This document shows, piece after piece, positions 60,062 through 64,000 of a DNA stretch of 64,000 nucleotides. Both the position numbers and the translations under genes were made by a program. Under the pieces are notes generated by a model that was not told the origin of the DNA, made no database searches, and saw only the letters and a list, made by a program, of their open reading frames with translations. Each line of letters starts with the position of its first letter. The first letter of the stretch is position 1. The DNA lies in assembly GCF_002078875.1 (NCBI RefSeq), contig NC_034409.1, positions 11,751,399 to 11,815,398 on the forward strand, in the 5' to 3' direction. This DNA is from Numida meleagris (lineage: Eukaryota > Chordata > Aves > Galliformes > Numididae).

Positions 60062-60552
60062 NNNNNNNNNNNNNNNNNNNNNNNNNNNNNNNNNNNNNNN
60101 NNNNNNNNNNNNNNNNNNNNNNNNNNNNNNNNNNNNNNNNNNNNNNNNNNNNNNNNNNNNNNNNNNNNNNNNNNNNNNNNNNNNNNNNNNNNNNNNNNNN
60201 NNNNNNNNNNNNNNNNNNNNNNNNNNNNNNNNNNNNNNNNNNNNNNNNNNNNNNNNNNNNNNNNNNNNNNNNNNNNNNNNNNNNNNNNNNNNNNNNNNNN
60301 NNNNNNNNNNNNNNNNNNNNNNNNNNNNNNNNNNNNNNNNNNNNNNNNNNNNNNNNNNNNNNNNNNNNNNNNNNNNNNNNNNNNNNNNNNNNNNNNNNNN
60401 NNNNNNNNNNNNNNNNNNNNNNNNNNNNNNNNNNNNNNNNNNNNNNNNNNNNNNNNNNNNNNNNNNNNNNNNNNNNNNNNNNNNNNNNNNNNNNNNNNNN
60501 NNNNNNNNNNNNNNNNNNNNNNNNNNNNNNNNNNNNNNNNNNNNNNNNNNNN
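60062..60552. other. Assembly gap, 491 N
   Basis: A run of 491 undetermined bases, flanked on both sides by C/T repeat. The repeat is the likely cause of assembly failure. Open frames reported across it (59949-60584, 60009-60719) are meaningless. Confidence 0.99.
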
Positions 60553-60569
60553 CCCCTCCTCTCCTCCTT

Positions 60570-63070
60570 GTCTTTGTCTCCTAAAAACAAAAAATCCAGT
60601 TCTGTCATCCTAATTAATATCATCGTGAAATACTCCAGTTTAGTCTTCACTGATTGAACTGTGTTTATTTCTTCCCAGTCTAAATTTGCAAATTTCCTTT
60701 GTTCTTGGATCTCTCCCATAGGAAAGCATTGGGAGAGATGGCTTCATCTCCCTCTCTTCCTATGCAATACTCCAGTCTACTGTTTGATTTAAATATGAAA
60801 GCACCATAAACATTTGTAAATGCTCTTGATCATAGACAATTTAGAAACAGCGAGATTTAAGCACGTGGAATGATAGTGGATTTCTATAAGAAATGTCAGG
60901 AAAGTCAGGAAACTTGCTACTATCTGCTTAGAAATGCTGAGGAAGCAACAAAACTGAGTTTTGACAGGTGTTTTATTGTTACTGTTGTTGTTTTTAATTT
61001 AGCAGACATAAATTAAGGTATTGCTATCTTTGCCTTCTGCCCATACCTTTGTTAAATGTTACCATCCCACCGGCAATGGAAACAAAAGCAATATTCATGT
61101 TCTGACTCCTCAGCCACTGCTATCCACAGTCCTATGCTTTGTCCTAAAGCACCTTCAGCAGAGGTTTATGTTAATGCCACTCTGTGATTGGCAGTACTAG
61201 AGAAACTGGTATATGTTTTATTTCTGACATGCCTATTTTGGGACTGCTAACTGCCACGAAAGCAGAAAGCGGGCTGCAATATTGGTATCACCTTCACCCA
61301 TGTCTGCTGTATCCCAGATAGGCTTTCAGTCTCAAAATTCATCTTTAAAAGATGAAAACAGGGATAATGGGAAATTAGGAAGTCCTCCGTTTGGCTTAAA
61401 TATTTTTAACTGATTTGATTGTAAAAGACTGTTCTCCATGAAAGGGCTTTCGGTAGATGTCACCATGCAGCCTCCATATCATGGAAGGCTAACATCACAT
61501 CTCCGTGATGCGCAGTACAAAGGTCTCCAAGATTTTTCCTGTGACCTTCTCTGTTAGAATGGCGTCTAAGAGATTTTAAACATAGACCTAGCACTTTACA
61601 TTTCACTTTGCTTTGTTTCTTTTGTTCTTTTTGTTTTTCTTTCATTTGTATCTGAATTGTACCAATTAATTTTACCATTCTGGTGCATCACTGTCAGCGT
61701 TCCCCTTCCTTACCGTGTCTGGTAAAGTCCAATCACTTGTTAAAGGTCTGGTACTTCATTGTGTATATGTGGGAACAGCTTTAAATAAATAGAAGTACTG
61801 AAAGATTTCACGTAGCTCCTGTTTCCAGAGAAACCACTTTTCTGTTGTCTGGGCATGTTCAAAGAAGATAGGTCAGTTGTGAACTAAGCATAAACCTTAC
61901 AATGGCTTTGGGCTGAGTAAACAAGAAAAAAAAGCAAACATGTTATGATTATAAAGCTGCTTGTGATAACAAAGTATTGAAGCAAATTCTTTTAACACTT
62001 AGATTGGTGGATGTGTGAGACGGTGTCTCCAGGGATAAAGGTATAAGCTGATGGGAATGTTCTCACTTTTCCGAGTTTTTTAGTTTCTTTGATTAATTCT
62101 CTCCCTCCATTTTTTTTTTTCTTCTTTTCTCCTCTACATAGCTATTTGAATTTTTTTCTTTGGTTACTTGTTTTCTTGTTTTTTGATTGTTTGGTTGTTT
62201 CTTTACTTTCCTTTTTTCCTTTTTTTTCTTTTTTTTTTTGTTAGTGGTGTAGGGTTTTTGAGATACACTTTGTGAACTTTACTATTTAGAATTTTTTCCA
62301 TCCTTTCAGTGTGTGAGACATAGCATCTTTAAAGACTTTGCTATCGTGTGTCTTTTCTTTGAGATTTGGATTTATATTTATCTGCTTTATCTTGCTTTAT
62401 CCACCTATAAACATAGAATAATCACCTAAAATCCGAAAATGCCTGCATTTATTGGAGAGAAAATTATAATACATTATCTTATTTTCTCGGTAGGATGGTT
62501 TTAGATCCCCAGTTCCTGCCATTCCACTCCAAAATGAGCTTGACATTTCATCCTGCACAACAGCCCCATAATGTCTCGTGCTAACCAGGTAGTGACCAGG
62601 GTCATATCTGAGTTAAAATAGGAAAGGAGTTGCTCAGCTTTTTCCCATCACTACAAATGTCTCCATTCATCGTAATGCTTTAATGTATCTGATCTGCAGC
62701 AAAGACCTTCTGGACTGTGTCAGCATGTAATCAAGAGGAAATAGCCCTAAAATATAAGGACATGGAAACTTAGAATTATTTGCCTGTGTTGTTTCTTGGG
62801 TTGGTTTTTTTTTGTGTCTTTGGGAGTCAAAACCACTTATTTTGGATGGTGGATCAAAAGCACAAGCTGGAACAGGGAGTTAAGAAAGACTTGTTAAGGG
62901 CAATTGGCACTGACCTGTGGATGACAGAGGTAAAGGTCTTTTTCCTTTCCCAATGGTGGGAAGCCATTATGAGACTTTCCCTTTGCCGTGTTTCTGTCAT
63001 TATTTGGGCTAAGAATCTCTGGGTCTGTCTGTAATTCCAGGATGGAGCAGAAAGTCCATAAGCAGTCATT
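60570..63070. other. Unique stretch
   Basis: No gene recognised. A T-rich pyrimidine zone lies at about 62098-62240. CpG-poor. Confidence 0.5.
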
Positions 63071-63245
63071 AGAAAATCAAAGGCTGGATGAGGTTGAAGG
63101 GACCTCTGGAGGCAGTCTGGTCCACATCCCCTCCTCGGGCAGGGACACCCAGAGCACGTGTGTGTCCAGGCAGCTCTGAACAACTCTACAGGCTTTCTGG
63201 ACAACCTGTACCAGTGCTCTAACATTTTCATCTGGAAGAAATGCA
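63071..63245 (-). mobile_element. CR1 LINE 3' fragment, antisense
   Basis: AAATCAAAGGCTGGATGAGG, TTGAAGGGACCTCTGGAGGC, GGGCAGGGACACCCAGAGCA, GTCCAGGCAGCTCTGAACAA and CAACCTGTACCAGTGCTCTA are the reverse complement of a CR1 3' end. About 175 bp. The 63-codon frame here is not a gene. Confidence 0.85.
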
Positions 63246-64000
63246 TTCATCTAACTTGTCATCTCAGACCAAACCAGAAGTGTTTTTGATCTGATTCTGA
63301 TCTCAGTTAACTGTAAGTATGTCAAGATCAAGAAAGTAATTCATTTCTACTAACGTTAATAAGATCAAAATTCTTACAGCTGCCTTTTAGGGAAAGGTGC
63401 TGTGTTCTTTAAGCAGCCAAAATGTGGAGTTAGGGAATTTCTGCAGTGGGAGGGGCAGGAGGGTAGGAAGAATAGGGGAGTTCATTATTATTTAGAATAT
63501 AATACAGCAGCTGTTTACCAAGGGGATGTTTCTACTATTTTATCTGAAAAAAGAAAAATCTAAAAGACAGCATTTCTTTCCTGATATAAAAAAGTTGTGT
63601 TAGTAACAAGTTTCAAGTGCAGGACTACTACAGTCCTGATCTGTTTCTGTTCCATTGAGAAGGAATAGTCTCAAAAGAAAATCCTTAGGTCAGTTTACCT
63701 CAGCAAGAGTTTATAAATTTTTCTCAGATCATCATTTATGGTTATTAATCTTACTGGGGAAAAAATACAGCCTAACCAAAGTAGCTTTAATATTTGAGTG
63801 GCTTTTTTTTTTCTGTTTGTTTGGCTTTTTAAGTGGAAAAAAAAAAAAAAGAATAACTCTGCTTAGGAAGGCATATAGTTTGCTGATATGTTTTGATTTC
63901 CTGGATAAATGGCCTACCAATTATGAAATTGTTATACTGGTAATCAATGATTTAGCGGAACAGACCTTTCTAGTGATAATAATCAGGTGTCCTTGGTGAC
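63246..64000. other. Unique stretch to window end
   Basis: A run of A at 63837-63850. The 114-codon plus frame reaching the window edge (63655-63999) is Lys/Phe-rich, contains homopolymer codons and lacks coding support. Confidence 0.45.

Noticed and set aside
59949..60719. Frames of 211 and 236 codons spanning the gap
   Set aside because: Mostly undetermined bases; not interpretable.
1..64000. CRISPR arrays, operons, tRNA or rRNA genes, phage-like modules
   Set aside because: No regularly spaced direct repeats with unique spacers, no cloverleaf with A and B boxes that I could confirm, and all context is vertebrate; the only rRNA-like piece is the decayed 5S-type SINE head.

Overview
The window looks like nuclear DNA from a bird, most likely a galliform (chicken, turkey or quail group). 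The main evidence is the dominant repeat, the avian LINE CR1. Many 3'-truncated copies end in the typical TTGGACTAGATGATC block and (ATTCTATG)n tail. Other support is an internally deleted mariner of the Galluhop type, an avian endogenous-retrovirus LTR, and remnants of old amniote repeats (an L3/CR1-like LINE, a MIR core and a 5S-rRNA-headed SINE). Operons, Shine-Dalgarno sites and long intact reading frames are absent. No protein-coding gene can be named with certainty, so the window is probably intergenic and/or intronic.

Layout. 1-11 kb is AT-rich and holds one LTR (2.8-3.7 kb), the mariner derivative (9.67-10.23 kb) and one CR1 copy. At 11.17-11.9 kb an 18-bp x3 minisatellite precedes a dense CpG island, the best candidate for a promoter and first exon. 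11.9-34.6 kb has almost no recent CR1. It contains a long C-rich pyrimidine tract (24.03-24.17 kb), a convincing but unidentified exon-like segment at 26.54-26.69 kb with a perfect hairpin and a near-consensus branch site just upstream, a MIR core and a 5S-like SINE head. 34.6-55.7 kb is rich in CR1, including a 1-kb and a 1.1-kb antisense copy and a nest at 53.1-55.7 kb in which copies abut, face each other and interrupt one another. 55.7-64 kb is mostly unique AT-rich DNA, with a CR1 tail running into a pyrimidine pentanucleotide microsatellite and a 491-base run of N, and one more antisense CR1.

How parts may relate. If the CpG island at 11.45 kb drives a plus-strand gene, the exon-like segment at 26.54 kb, and more doubtfully those at 44.79 and 48.94 kb, could belong to it, with most of the window being intron. 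The scarcity of young insertions between the island and 34.6 kb would fit constraint on that interval. This is inference: splice phases cannot be chained with confidence and no exon matched a protein I recognise. I found no previously undescribed multi-gene system. The points most worth checking are the hairpin/branch-site/exon arrangement, the G-rich-strand quadruplex tract, the deletion structure of the mariner and the CR1 nest.
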